From Methyloferula stellata AR4 (GTDB lineage Bacteria; Pseudomonadota; Alphaproteobacteria; Rhizobiales; Beijerinckiaceae), in assembly GCF_000385335.1 (NCBI RefSeq), contig NZ_ARWA01000001.1, positions 1,752,001 through 1,816,000 of the forward strand: DNA of 64,000 bases. The letters run 5' to 3'. A program made the translations under genes and the position numbers. Positions 54,748-63,920 of this stretch are shown piece after piece. The notes beneath the pieces are model-generated. The model had not been told where the DNA came from. It saw nothing but the letters and a program-made list of their open reading frames with translations, and did no database searches. Within the stretch, counting starts at the first letter, position 1; every line of letters starts with the position of its first letter.

Positions 54748-55476
54748 TCACATGGCCGCCCGCAGCAGACAGCGCTCGGCATCGACAATCGCCTCCGGCG
54801 TGCCGACATGCAGCCAAAACCCGTCTAATCTTTGACCATAGAGTCGGCCCTTCTCGGCGGCGTCGAAAAAAAAGGGCGCGAGGCGGAAAATATCCTCGTC
54901 ATGCCCAGCGAAAAGCTCGGGCTTGATGATGCCGACGCCCGCATAGACGAAAGGCGCGACCTCGCGTTCCTTGCGCCTTTCGAGCCTCGCATCGGGGTCC
55001 ATCGTGAAATCGCCCGGCCAATCGACACCTATGCTCGCTGCCGAGGCCGCGACGAGCAACAGAATGTCCATTTTGTCGGGCGCCCAATGCTCGGCCATCA
55101 TCGCGAGATTGTCGCGCGTGCCGCCGACCCAGAAGGCATCCGTGTTGCACAGAAAAAACGGCTCCGTGCCGAGCAGGGGCAAAGCCTTGCGAATGCCACC
55201 GCCCTGATCGAGGAGCTTGCCGCGCTCGTCCGAAATCGCGATGTGCGGCGCGGTGCGTTTCGCAAGATGGCTGACAATCTGATCGGCGAAATGATGCACA
55301 TTGACGACGGCTGTCTCGACGCCGGCTTGTGCGAATCGGTCGAGCATATGGTCGATCAGCGGTTTGCCGCCGACTTTAACGAGCGGCTTCGGCAAAGTGT
55401 CCGTCACCGGCCGCATGCGTGTGCCGAGACCGGCGGCGAAGATCATTGCTCTTTTTGGCATGAAGGGATGAGGCAT
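54748..55476 (-). CDS. murU: N-acetylmuramate-1-phosphate uridylyltransferase-like nucleotidyltransferase (MurU)
   Basis: A 242-residue sugar-1-phosphate nucleotidyltransferase. It has the signature MIFAAGLGTRMRPVTDTLPK (~11-30), KPLVKVGGKPLIDH, the metal-binding region LCNTDAFWVGG and GFWLHVGTPEAIVDAE. It follows the AmgK-containing fusion by 16 bases. AmgK phosphorylates MurNAc at C1 and MurU makes UDP-MurNAc, so together they form the cell-wall recycling bypass that circumvents de novo UDP-MurNAc synthesis. Confidence 0.85.
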   Translation of the reverse strand: MPHPFMPKRAMIFAAGLGTRMRPVTDTLPKPLVKVGGKPLIDHMLDRFAQAGVETAVVNVHHFADQIVSHLAKRTAPHIAISDERGKLLDQGGGIRKALPLLGTEPFFLCNTDAFWVGGTRDNLAMMAEHWAPDKMDILLLVAASAASIGVDWPGDFTMDPDARLERRKEREVAPFVYAGVGIIKPELFAGHDEDIFRLAPFFFDAAEKGRLYGQRLDGFWLHVGTPEAIVDAERCLLRAAM

Positions 55477-55492
55477 CGCTTGCTTTAAAACG

Positions 55493-57052
55493 TCATGAAG
55501 TCGGTTTCAGCAGACGCGGGAGATAGGTTTCGTACCAGACCCTCACTTCTGCCATGACAGGATGCGCCAGGTTTTTGACAAGATAATTTTCGACGCGCGG
55601 CAGATGCGAAAGATATTGTGGTTTGTGGTCGCGCTTGTCGAGCCTTGCGAAAATACCGAGGATTTTCGTCGCCCGTTGTGCGCCTAAAAGCGCGTAGGCG
55701 CGGGCAAAGGTGCCGAGGTCGAAGCCCGGGTCGGCCTCGCGGCGCGCCCGCGCATAATGGCCAAGGAGTTTCAATTCGGCATCGTTCGGCACATTGGTCC
55801 TGGCGTCCTGCAGGAGCGAGACGACGTCATAGGCCGGGTGACCCAGGACGCAATCCTGAAAATCGAGCATGCCGATTCGCGCCGTCCCGCGTCTGTCTGC
55901 CAGCCAGAGAATATTCGGCGAATGATAATCGCGTAGCGTCCAGCTCGCCGGCGTTGCGAAGATTTCGTTCAAGGCATGCCGCCACAAATTGATGTAAGTC
56001 GATTTGGCGCCCGACGCGAGGTTGATGCCGGCGATATGCGGTACGTACCAATCGACTAGCAGCTCGACTTCGATGGCGAGCGCGTCGAGATCGTAAGGCG
56101 GAATGTTATAATCCACATCTTCCGTGACCGGGATCACCGGCGGCAGGCTGAGGCTGTGCAAATGGGCGAGCGCGGCGATGGCCTCGTCATAGCGCTCGAT
56201 GATCATGCCCTGCGCATCGGCGATCGACTCCGTGCCGAGATCTTCGAGCAAGGCGAGACCGGCTTTGAGATCGCAATCGTAGATTTTCGGCGCCGAGAAT
56301 CCGAGCGCCCGCAGGCCGCGATCGATGGCGATGAAGGGTTTGATGTCTTCGGCGAGCCGCGCAATCGCGCTATAGGGCTTGCCGAAACGCACCGGCGGTC
56401 CGTCCGGCCGCGGCGGCGACATCATTAGAATGGCGGTCTCGCCGCTGGGCCTGACGAGCCTCTCATAAAGACGCGTCGACGCATCGCCCTGCATAAATTG
56501 CCGCTCGGCGTCGGACCAGCCCGAGCGATTCAGAAGCTCGTGAATGGCTTTGGCCTGCGCGAGCCTGGTCGCGAAAGCGCCGACACCGGTCAGGATCGCG
56601 ATTCGCTGCGTGGCGCTTTGCTCGGAATCGAGATGGAAGGCAATGTCCAGCCGGTCGGCGGAAAGCACGTCGCCGGCACGCTCCGGCCATTCGACGAGGA
56701 CGAGCGCGCCTTCGGCCGCTTCGTCCCAGCCAAGTTCCGCTATGTCCCTCGGGTTTGTGATCCGGAAGAGATCGGCATGCACGATCGGATGCGTCGGCGT
56801 CTCATAGATTTGCATCAAGGTGAAGGTCGGGCTCGGCACTTCAAGCTCGAGATCGCCGGTCAAAAGACGGATGAGGGCGCGGGCAAAGGTCGTCTTGCCG
56901 GCGCCAAGCTCGCCGGAGAGGGTGAGAAGGTCGCCCGCGTGAAGCCAGGAGGCGACATCGCCCGCCAAAGCCGATGTTGCTGTCTCGTTGGAGAGATCCA
57001 CACGCCAAGTCGAATGGCGAGGCGTATCGTTGAGCGCCTCAGCGGCCATCAT
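55493..57052 (-). CDS. tsaE: TsaE-AmgK bifunctional fusion
   Basis: A 519-residue fusion. Residues ~15-160 are TsaE, the P-loop ATPase of the t6A37 tRNA modification complex: Walker A GELGAGKTT (47-55), SPTFTLMQIYETP and HADLFRI, LGWDEAAEGALVLVEWPER. From ~180 on is an aminoglycoside-phosphotransferase-like sugar kinase of the AmgK type: FMQGDASTRLYERLV, catalytic loop LRDYHSPNILWL and metal site IGMLDFQDCVLGHPAYDVVS. The fusion joins two unrelated pathways and is common in Hyphomicrobiales. Start ATG 57052 or the next Met. Confidence 0.9.
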   Translation of the reverse strand: MMAAEALNDTPRHSTWRVDLSNETATSALAGDVASWLHAGDLLTLSGELGAGKTTFARALIRLLTGDLELEVPSPTFTLMQIYETPTHPIVHADLFRITNPRDIAELGWDEAAEGALVLVEWPERAGDVLSADRLDIAFHLDSEQSATQRIAILTGVGAFATRLAQAKAIHELLNRSGWSDAERQFMQGDASTRLYERLVRPSGETAILMMSPPRPDGPPVRFGKPYSAIARLAEDIKPFIAIDRGLRALGFSAPKIYDCDLKAGLALLEDLGTESIADAQGMIIERYDEAIAALAHLHSLSLPPVIPVTEDVDYNIPPYDLDALAIEVELLVDWYVPHIAGINLASGAKSTYINLWRHALNEIFATPASWTLRDYHSPNILWLADRRGTARIGMLDFQDCVLGHPAYDVVSLLQDARTNVPNDAELKLLGHYARARREADPGFDLGTFARAYALLGAQRATKILGIFARLDKRDHKPQYLSHLPRVENYLVKNLAHPVMAEVRVWYETYLPRLLKPTS

Positions 57053-57087
57053 CCTTCTTTCCCCCGATCGCCTCGCCTTAGATCACG

Positions 57088-57118
57088 ATGGTTTTGGATC
57101 GAATCGATCCAAAACCAT
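57088..57118. repeat. 31-bp perfect palindrome, family D
   Basis: Arms ATGGTTTTGGATCG and its complement around AAT, sharing the core of 50788-50812. Confidence 0.85.
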
Positions 57119-57142
57119 GAACGTGATCGATTCAAAATACTT

Positions 57143-57193
57143 AGAGCGGGATGCGAGCGCAAAACCGCTTCACACTTTTGCTCATCCCGCTCT
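57143..57193. repeat. Inverted repeat, family C
   Basis: Eleven-base arms AGAGCGGGATG (57143) and CATCCCGCTCT (57183) enclosing a CGCTTCACACTTTT element also present near 45630. Sits between divL and tsaE-amgK. Confidence 0.8.
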
Positions 57194-57247
57194 GGCGGAG
57201 CCACCGCCGAAGAACGAGCGGATAATGCAGCCGCGAGCCTATTCCAG

Positions 57248-59776
57248 CTAACCTTGCGTCCGCCTTTCCTGGCGCGGGCTGTCTGGCTCCGGCCAAGCGT
57301 TGGCTCGAGCTTCTATCAGCTTCACACCCTGCGCGGGAAAGATGCAAGTCACCGTCGTGCCTTCGCCTAGGACCGAATCGATCAAGACGCGTCCGCCATG
57401 CAATTCGACCAGGGACCGGACGATGGACAGGCCAAGCCCGACTCCGCGGTGGCCGGAGCCCGAGGTATCGCTATGGAACCGGTTGAACACACGGTCGAGA
57501 ACGGCCGGCGGTATCCCGCGGCCTTGATCGCTGACCTTGAAGACGATTTCATCGTCGCGGCGCAAGGCGGCCAATGTCACGCTTTGGCCTCGCGCCGAAA
57601 ATCCGATCGCATTCGAAAGCAGATTGAACAGAATCTGCCGGACGCGCTTGGCATCGGCCCTGAAGCTGCCGATGTCGTCGAGCGCGATGATCCGCAGATG
57701 AATATCGGAATCGGCCACCCGGTCCTGGATGCCTTGCGCTGCGGCTTTCATCGTCTCTTTGATATCGACCTCTTCGAGCTGAAGCTCCATCGCATCCATA
57801 TCGATCGAGGCAAGGTCCAAAATATCGTTGATAATGGCAAGCAGCGCGGCCGATGAGTTCATGACATAGCCAATATATTCGCGCTGTTTGTCATTTAAGG
57901 GGCCGATGGCGCCGTCACCCAGCAGCTGGATGAAGCCGATGATGGTGGTGAGCGGCGACCTCAGCTCATAAGAGACGTGATGGACGAAATCATTGCGCAG
58001 CTTCTCGGCATCGATCAGAGCCTGATTGCGTTCGGTGAGTGCGAGCTCGACATTGACGCCCGCCGTCATATCGGTGAAGGCCAAGAGAGTCGCGCCATCC
58101 GGCAGCGGCAGGGCGGCGCAATCGAGCACGGTGCCGTCTCTGCGGGCAAAGCGCCGCTCGAATCCGGTGCGTTCATCCTGCAGTCCGGCAACGAAGCTGC
58201 GGAGTTCGTTCCAGGCCGTCTCGTCGGGATGAAGCACGGCGCACAGCGCTGCGACCTGATCGATATGGGGCCGCTCCGCGAGGATTTTGGGATCGAGATT
58301 CCAAAGCTGGGCGAAGGCCGGATTGAAAAGCTTCAATCGTCCGTCCGTGCCGAAGACGGCGACGCCTTCCTTGAGCGTATCGAGCGTCTCGCCTTGCACG
58401 CGGGTCAGGGCGTTGAATTGCGATTCGAGATGGAAGCGTTCCGTGACATCGTCGAAGAGATAAGTGACGCCGCCCTGAGGGTTTGGGTTGACGACGATGC
58501 GCAGCGTCCGGCTGTCCGGCAAATACCAGACCTGCTCGCTCGTCTCGATCGACTGGTAGGAGCCGAGGAAGCTCTTTTTCCAGCTCCGGAAATCCGCCTG
58601 TTCGGGGAGGAGCCCGGCGGCGCGGAGACGGTCGAGGATCTGGGAATCGGTCGGCTTCTGATCGAGGAAGTTCTGGTCAAGCGCCCAGAGCGTCCGATAG
58701 GCCGCATTGTGGAAGATGAGACGCTGGGAGCGGTCGAAAATGGCGACGGCCGTCGTCAATTGATCGAGCGTTCGTGCATGCGCCTCGGTGAGACGGGACA
58801 GATCGGCGCGGCTCGCCTCGAGATCGGAGAGATCGATTGCCATGCCGGCCGATGCGAATTCGCCGGGCACTTCGACAATATCGAACATGCGCCTTTCGCC
58901 GGCGACGACTGCCGGTGCGCGTTCGTGCCAAAGCCGTCCGGCGCGCCGCGCCGCGGCTGCGCCATCTCTGGCGCGCCATTCGAGAAGTTCGGCCTGCCTT
59001 AGAATCGCGTCGCCCGGGTCCTTCGCTTCGACGGCTTTTACGAAGGGCACATTGACCCAGGTCAGCGATCCATCCTGATCGCGGATCCAGGCCGGATTGG
59101 GAATGGCGTCGAGCATCGCATGCAAGGCATCGATTTCGATGACGGTTCGAATCTGGCATTCGCGCAGACGAATGACTTCGCGGCGGTCACCCGAGACATC
59201 GTGAATGCGCATGACGGCGCGGCCGGTGACGGCGCGGCCCTCGATTTCGAGATGGCGGCCGCCGAGGCTTTCGACCGCAAGGCGAAAGGCTTCGCCCCGC
59301 AAGCGCAATTTATCGACGAGAGAGTCGAGCTTCTGGGCGGATTCGGGCGGCAGCCACGAGCCGAAGCCCAGGACGCGGCGTGCGACCGGCGCATCGGTGA
59401 CAAGGCTGAGATCGCCGGTGATCTCCGGGCCGCCATTCGCCGTGTCCCAAGCAATGATGATCTGCGGCTCGGCGGCCAGAAATACTTCGGCGCGATCGAG
59501 TTTGGCGCGGATATTTGCAAGTTCGAGCGAGAGCGCATTTTCGCGTTTCGTCCAGCTCTGCCGGCCGGCCAGATGCAAAAGCGCGGTGATCGTCGAAAAC
59601 AGGACAAGTCCGATGACGAGCGAAAGTCCGATAATGTCGTGGCTTTCGCGCAGGCCCTGCAGGACGGCGAGCTGATCGGCGGTTTGCGCCGAAGCCTCCG
59701 GTGCAACAAAAAAAGGAGGAAGGCCGAGCAGGGTCTTTTCAAGGGACAAGGCGATATGCCGATGCCGCCGTCCCAT
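57248..59776 (-). CDS. divL: DivL-like tyrosine-containing sensor kinase homologue
   Basis: An 842-residue membrane-bound histidine-kinase-like protein. One helix near the N terminus (IIGLSLVIGLVLFSTITALL), then several PAS-type sensor modules (~200-570), a HisKA-like dimerisation domain, and a HATPase_c domain with N (FNLLSNAIGFS), G1 (VSDQGRGIP) and G2 (GVGLGLSIV) boxes. The phospho-acceptor position is Tyr603 (HHVSYELRSPLT) instead of His, the hallmark of DivL, which in Caulobacter controls CckA-CtrA signalling with DivK during the asymmetric cell cycle. The ahcY-divL-tsaE order supports the assignment. Confidence 0.82.
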   Translation of the reverse strand: MGRRHRHIALSLEKTLLGLPPFFVAPEASAQTADQLAVLQGLRESHDIIGLSLVIGLVLFSTITALLHLAGRQSWTKRENALSLELANIRAKLDRAEVFLAAEPQIIIAWDTANGGPEITGDLSLVTDAPVARRVLGFGSWLPPESAQKLDSLVDKLRLRGEAFRLAVESLGGRHLEIEGRAVTGRAVMRIHDVSGDRREVIRLRECQIRTVIEIDALHAMLDAIPNPAWIRDQDGSLTWVNVPFVKAVEAKDPGDAILRQAELLEWRARDGAAAARRAGRLWHERAPAVVAGERRMFDIVEVPGEFASAGMAIDLSDLEASRADLSRLTEAHARTLDQLTTAVAIFDRSQRLIFHNAAYRTLWALDQNFLDQKPTDSQILDRLRAAGLLPEQADFRSWKKSFLGSYQSIETSEQVWYLPDSRTLRIVVNPNPQGGVTYLFDDVTERFHLESQFNALTRVQGETLDTLKEGVAVFGTDGRLKLFNPAFAQLWNLDPKILAERPHIDQVAALCAVLHPDETAWNELRSFVAGLQDERTGFERRFARRDGTVLDCAALPLPDGATLLAFTDMTAGVNVELALTERNQALIDAEKLRNDFVHHVSYELRSPLTTIIGFIQLLGDGAIGPLNDKQREYIGYVMNSSAALLAIINDILDLASIDMDAMELQLEEVDIKETMKAAAQGIQDRVADSDIHLRIIALDDIGSFRADAKRVRQILFNLLSNAIGFSARGQSVTLAALRRDDEIVFKVSDQGRGIPPAVLDRVFNRFHSDTSGSGHRGVGLGLSIVRSLVELHGGRVLIDSVLGEGTTVTCIFPAQGVKLIEARANAWPEPDSPRQERRTQG

Positions 59777-59973
59777 TCATGATCTCCCCACCGCTCGGCC
59801 ATGGACTGCGTTCGAATCAGTCCACTTTAGCGATAAGAGGAGTCTTTGAGAATCGGGTTAATCTTTTCCTGTGGGTTGTTTGGATTTCGTAGGGGAGGGT
59901 TATGCGCGTAACGGCTCGGGTCCAGGCGTAAAGGCAGGCCGCCGAAGCGGCCTAACCTTGCGCGAGGCTTACA

Positions 59974-60011
59974 GATGATCCCCGAAATGGGGCCGCCTTT
60001 TCGGGATCATG
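59974..60011. repeat. REP-like palindrome, family B
   Basis: Arms ATGATCCCCGAAA and TTTCGGGATCAT, related to the units at 30799-30841 and 43129-43276. Lies just past the ahcY stop. Confidence 0.8.
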
Positions 60012-60014
60012 CGC

Positions 60015-61421
60015 CTAATAGCGATAGAGTTCCGGCTTGAAGGGACCTGTCTGCGGTACGCCGATATAGCCCGCCTGTTGCGGCGTCAGCTTGGTGAGAT
60101 GCACGCCGATCTTGTCGAGATGCAATGCCGCGACTTTTTCGTCGAGGGTTTTCGGCAGCGTATAGACCTTGCGCTCATATTGGCCCTGCTTGGTCCAGAG
60201 TTCGATCTGCGCCAGGGTCTGATTGGTGAAGGAGGCTGACATCACGAAAGACGGATGGCCGGTCGCATTGCCGAGATTGACGAGGCGTCCCTCGGAGAGA
60301 AGGATGATGCGGTGGCCGTCGGGAAATTCGATCTCGTCGACCTGCGGCTTGACGTTGTGCCATTTGAAATTGCGCAAGCCGCCGACTTGGATCTCCGAGT
60401 CGAAATGGCCGATGTTGCAGACGATGGCACGGTCCTTCATCGCCCGCATGTGATCGACGGTGATGACGTCGATATTGCCGGTGCAGGTCACGAAGATGTC
60501 GGCGCGCGGCGCGGCTTCGTCCATCGTGACGACTTCATAGCCTTCCATCGCGGCCTGCAAGGCGCAGATCGGATCGACTTCCGAGACGAGAACTCTCGCA
60601 CCCGCATTGCGCAGCGAGGCGGCCGATCCTTTGCCGACATCGCCGAAACCGGCGACCATCGCGACCTTGCCGGCCATCATGACATCGGTGCCGCGGCGGA
60701 TGCCGTCAACAAGCGATTCGCGGCAGCCGTAGAGATTGTCGAACTTGGACTTCGTGACCGAATCATTGACGTTGATCGCGGGCCACAGAAGCTTGCCTTC
60801 CTTTTCCATATTATAGAGCCGGTGGACGCCTGTGGTCGTCTCTTCGCTGACGCCCTTGATGGCGGCACCGATTTTTCCGTAAAAGCCCGGATGCGAGGCG
60901 AGCCGCTTCTTGATCGCGGCGAAGAGGATTTCTTCCTCCTCATTGCCGGGCGTTTCGAGGAAAGCCGTATCGCCGCCTTCGGCGCGGATGCCGAGATGGA
61001 TCAGCATGGTCGCGTCGCCGCCGTCGTCGAGAATCATATTCGGCGTGCCGCCGTCGCCCCATTCGAAAATCTTGTGCGTATAGTCCCAATAATCGACGAG
61101 GCTTTCGCCCTTACGCGCGAAGACCGGGATGCCGGCTTCGGCGATCGCGGCCGCGGCATGATCCTGCGTCGAATAGATGTTGCATGAGGCCCAGCGGATA
61201 TCGGCGCCGAGCGCCTTCAAGGTCTCGATCAGCACCGCCGTCTGGATCGTCATGTGCAGCGAGCCGGCTATGCGGGCGCCCTTGAGCGGTTGCGACGGCC
61301 CGAATTCCGCCCGCGTCGCCATCAGGCCGGGCATTTCGGTTTCGGCAATCGCGAGTTCTTTGCGGCCCCAGGCGGCGAGTCCGAGGTCGGTAACGGCGTA
61401 ATCGGGAGAGCTTTGGGTCAT
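60015..61421 (-). CDS. ahcY: S-adenosylhomocysteinase (AhcY)
   Basis: A 468-residue NAD-dependent enzyme that hydrolyses S-adenosylhomocysteine to adenosine and homocysteine, relieving inhibition of methyltransferases. Landmarks are the N-terminal [20 protein letters not shown], the substrate region LEAT-like [31 protein letters not shown], the NAD-binding [20 protein letters not shown] and the C-terminal KPELYRY. The length matches bacterial AhcY. It is likely controlled by the inverted repeat at 61480-61503. Confidence 0.97.
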   Translation of the reverse strand: MTQSSPDYAVTDLGLAAWGRKELAIAETEMPGLMATRAEFGPSQPLKGARIAGSLHMTIQTAVLIETLKALGADIRWASCNIYSTQDHAAAAIAEAGIPVFARKGESLVDYWDYTHKIFEWGDGGTPNMILDDGGDATMLIHLGIRAEGGDTAFLETPGNEEEEILFAAIKKRLASHPGFYGKIGAAIKGVSEETTTGVHRLYNMEKEGKLLWPAINVNDSVTKSKFDNLYGCRESLVDGIRRGTDVMMAGKVAMVAGFGDVGKGSAASLRNAGARVLVSEVDPICALQAAMEGYEVVTMDEAAPRADIFVTCTGNIDVITVDHMRAMKDRAIVCNIGHFDSEIQVGGLRNFKWHNVKPQVDEIEFPDGHRIILLSEGRLVNLGNATGHPSFVMSASFTNQTLAQIELWTKQGQYERKVYTLPKTLDEKVAALHLDKIGVHLTKLTPQQAGYIGVPQTGPFKPELYRY

Positions 61422-61479
61422 GGCAGGCCGGCGTTTGGGAAAGGGTGCCGCTCTATAGCAGGCCCCGAAAGGGCAGGCA

Positions 61480-61503
61480 ATAAAGATATAAACAAGTCTT
61501 TAT
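61480..61503. promoter_or_regulatory. Inverted repeat upstream of ahcY (candidate SAH-responsive operator)
   Basis: Perfect 7-base arms ATAAAGA / TCTTTAT separated by 10 bases, 59 to 82 bases upstream of the ahcY start codon. ArsR-family SahR-type regulators control ahcY in many Proteobacteria through ATAAAGA-like inverted repeats; matching this site to that regulator is inference. Confidence 0.45.
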
Positions 61504-61758
61504 GTGATTTTCGGTGGGCACATGCGACATGAAGCCGTGGCGCCACACTCGTGCCTTGACCTCAACTATTATGATTGAGGCGCATGGCTCTGGAAGGCTA
61601 ATGCCAAGCCGGCTCTTGCCAGCGGGCGGCAAAATGTGGAATGGCGGGTTCGTTTCCGCCTCGTCGCTTCATTTTTTGGCGCGTCTAACCGAAATCACAC
61701 CGTGCCCGTCAATGCCTGCGACGCGCGCCTAACCCCCAGGCATTCGAGTCACGCCTTC
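61504..61758. other. Gap between ahcY and the glycosyltransferase-like gene
   Basis: 255 bases (337 from the ahcY start). No gene supported; the frame upstream of 61759 is open but lacks a plausible start or ribosome site. Confidence 0.4.
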
Positions 61759-62604
61759 ATGTCGGATCCATCATTGCCCGCGAAAAAATATGGTATTGCC
61801 GTCATTGCCAATGACAAGATTGCCGATTGGCTTCTCCCATTCCTCGAAAGCTACCTCGCGAGTAATGCGGCGACACCGCTTTATCTCATTCCCTATGACG
61901 ATAATGTCGCCCTGACGCGGCGCGCCGCGGATGTCTATGGCGTCCAATTCGTGACGCCCGACAGCGCCGAACTCGACGCTTTGGCGGCAAGGCTCTATCC
62001 TTTGTTTCCGGGGCATCGCCGTCGGCTGCGCAAGTTCCTGTCGCTGGCTCTGCCGCTCGATGAAGTCCTCTACATAGACGTCGATACGCTTCTTTTTCGC
62101 GATGTGCGTGAGCTTTTCGGTCTGATCGAGAGCAAAAAAGCCGATTTCGTCATGGCCTCGTCGAGCGAGGAATATGTCTACAATAAAAAACAGGCGAATT
62201 ACGATTTCCTGCGCAATGCGCGGTTGTTCAACGACGGGTTCTTTTTAACCTCGAACCATGTTCTGTCGTTGCGCGATTTCTATGAGACGATCGCAAAGGA
62301 CGAGAAAATCTTCCATTCCGTGCGTAAGCGCGGCATGCTTTTCGCCCAGCCTCTGACGAATTTCATCGTCCATCGGCGCGGGCTGAAAGTGGCGTCTCTC
62401 CGCGAATGCGTCGAAACGGCGTCGGACGAGAGCTTTTATAAGGCCGAGGGGATTGCGTTTCAGCCGGACGGGCCCGTCGATCCGGTCGGCAACCGGATCT
62501 TTTTCGCGCATTGGGCAGGGGCAACCAGTCTGCCCAGCCGCCGTGTTTTCGACGCAGCTTGGCTGCAATATGCCAAGCAGGCCAATGCGCGCATGAATAA
62601 GTGA
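61759..62604 (+). CDS. Glycosyltransferase-like protein (GT8-like DXD)
   Basis: A 281-residue soluble protein with a nucleotide-sugar transferase look: N-terminal GIAVIANDKIADWLLPFLES, then VLYIDVDTLLFRDVRELF, a DVD (DXD-type) metal/nucleotide-sugar site, and NDGFFLTSNHVLSLRDFYET and FAHWAGATSLPS, as in GT8-type or nucleotide-diphospho-sugar transferases. The start at 61759 gives MSDPSLPAKKY. Acceptor and sugar are unknown. It lies 100 bases upstream of an Lpt-like permease, hinting at cell-surface polysaccharide. Confidence 0.72.
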   Translation: MSDPSLPAKKYGIAVIANDKIADWLLPFLESYLASNAATPLYLIPYDDNVALTRRAADVYGVQFVTPDSAELDALAARLYPLFPGHRRRLRKFLSLALPLDEVLYIDVDTLLFRDVRELFGLIESKKADFVMASSSEEYVYNKKQANYDFLRNARLFNDGFFLTSNHVLSLRDFYETIAKDEKIFHSVRKRGMLFAQPLTNFIVHRRGLKVASLRECVETASDESFYKAEGIAFQPDGPVDPVGNRIFFAHWAGATSLPSRRVFDAAWLQYAKQANARMNK

Positions 62605-62704
62605 TTGTCTTGCCAGGGCGCTTTGCGTTTATGTTTGATGGATGAACCCAATATTGGAAGTCGAGCCCACGTTTTCTTTGATCCTGATCTAGCCGGAAGA
62701 TCGA

Positions 62705-63865
62705 ATGCCTCGACTGCTCACGCTCTATCTCGCGAAACGCATCGCGCTTTCGGCCTTGCTGATCGAGACGAGTCTTTGCGTTCCGGTGATCATGACATCG
62801 CTGTTTCACTACCTGCCGCCGGCGGCAGTGCGCAGCGGTTTGCTGATGCCTGCGCTTCTCGGCACTGTGCCGACGGTTTTTTATATCGCGCTTCCATTGG
62901 CGGTCGGTGTCGCCATCACGCTTGAATTCGCGCGCATGTCGTCGGAAGGCATGATCGCGGTTCTTTATTCCATCAGATTGTCGGTCTGGTCGATTTGCAT
63001 GCCGGCCGCGCTTGTCGGCGTGATCGCCGTTGGCGTCGGCTATTGGTTCTCGTCCTTCGTCGCGCCGGCCTATGTCGGGCAGATGCATGACGTCATTCAC
63101 GTCATCCGCAATTCGCTCAATCACCGCATGTTGGAGCCAGCGCAATTCTATACGTTCGATAATGGCACCAAGACGCTGTATTTCCAGCGGTGGAAATCGC
63201 CCGATGTCGCGACCGGCGTGTTCATCCATCATTTCTCGCCGGAAAAGCAGGAGGAGGAGATCATCACCGCGGCGGAAACCGAATTCCGCCGCAACGACCA
63301 CGGTGTTCTGCTCGTCATGACGAATGGGTCTATCCAGACGCGCCCGCAAGGCTCAGCCGATATGCGGACGGCGAATTTCGACGAATATGTCCTATCGATC
63401 GATATGCAAGGCACAAATGGCATGCCGAAGCGCGATTGGCGCGGCGTGTTCGAATTGCCTTTGGGAGAATTTATCGCCGAACGCTTCTCGGGCCTCCAAG
63501 ATCAGCGCCGCCTGGCGGAATGGACCAGCGAAGCGACAAAGCGCGTAGGCATTCCCCTATTGGCGCTGGCGCATGGATTATTCGGGATAGGACTTGTGCT
63601 GACGGTCACGTCGGCGACGGGCCGCGGTTCGGCCGGCACAGCCGTGACCATTCTGGCCGTGCCCGTCCTGCATATCGCGATCCTGATCGCGGCCGAAACC
63701 TTAGTGAGACGCGATCCGCGCTTAGCGTTCGTGATCTTTGCTGCGATCCTTGCCGAATTCGCGGTCGCGCTATTCATGCTGCATAAGCAGAACGCGAATA
63801 TGTCGCCGGTGAAGCCTCTGGTTCCGCTTGGCCTGACGCCGGTGGATGGGCCTGCCCACGCCTAA
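62705..63865 (+). CDS. LptF/LptG family permease
   Basis: A 386-residue protein with the YjgP/YjgQ (LptF/LptG) layout: three N-terminal helices (LALTSL-like MTSLFHYLPPAAVRSGLLMP, VFYIALPLAVGVAITLEFAR, the conserved EFARMSSEGMIAVLYSIRLS), a periplasmic beta-jellyroll-like region (~110-270) and three C-terminal helices (RVGIPLLALAHGLFGIGLVL on). LptF/LptG form the LPS-extracting ABC transporter LptB2FG. Only one such gene is here, and the sequence is divergent, so a paralogue is possible. Confidence 0.83.
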   Translation: MPRLLTLYLAKRIALSALLIETSLCVPVIMTSLFHYLPPAAVRSGLLMPALLGTVPTVFYIALPLAVGVAITLEFARMSSEGMIAVLYSIRLSVWSICMPAALVGVIAVGVGYWFSSFVAPAYVGQMHDVIHVIRNSLNHRMLEPAQFYTFDNGTKTLYFQRWKSPDVATGVFIHHFSPEKQEEEIITAAETEFRRNDHGVLLVMTNGSIQTRPQGSADMRTANFDEYVLSIDMQGTNGMPKRDWRGVFELPLGEFIAERFSGLQDQRRLAEWTSEATKRVGIPLLALAHGLFGIGLVLTVTSATGRGSAGTAVTILAVPVLHIAILIAAETLVRRDPRLAFVIFAAILAEFAVALFMLHKQNANMSPVKPLVPLGLTPVDGPAHA

Positions 63866-63871
63866 ACCCAT

Positions 63872-63920
63872 GCGCATCATCTCGAAAAGGCGCTGACTTT
63901 TCGGCTTGGATGACGCGCCG
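63872..63920. repeat. REP-like palindrome, family B, degenerate
   Basis: Arms GCGCATCATC...CGAAAAG and CTTTTCGG...GATGACGCGC downstream of the LptF/G-like gene, related to the other family B copies. Confidence 0.6.
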
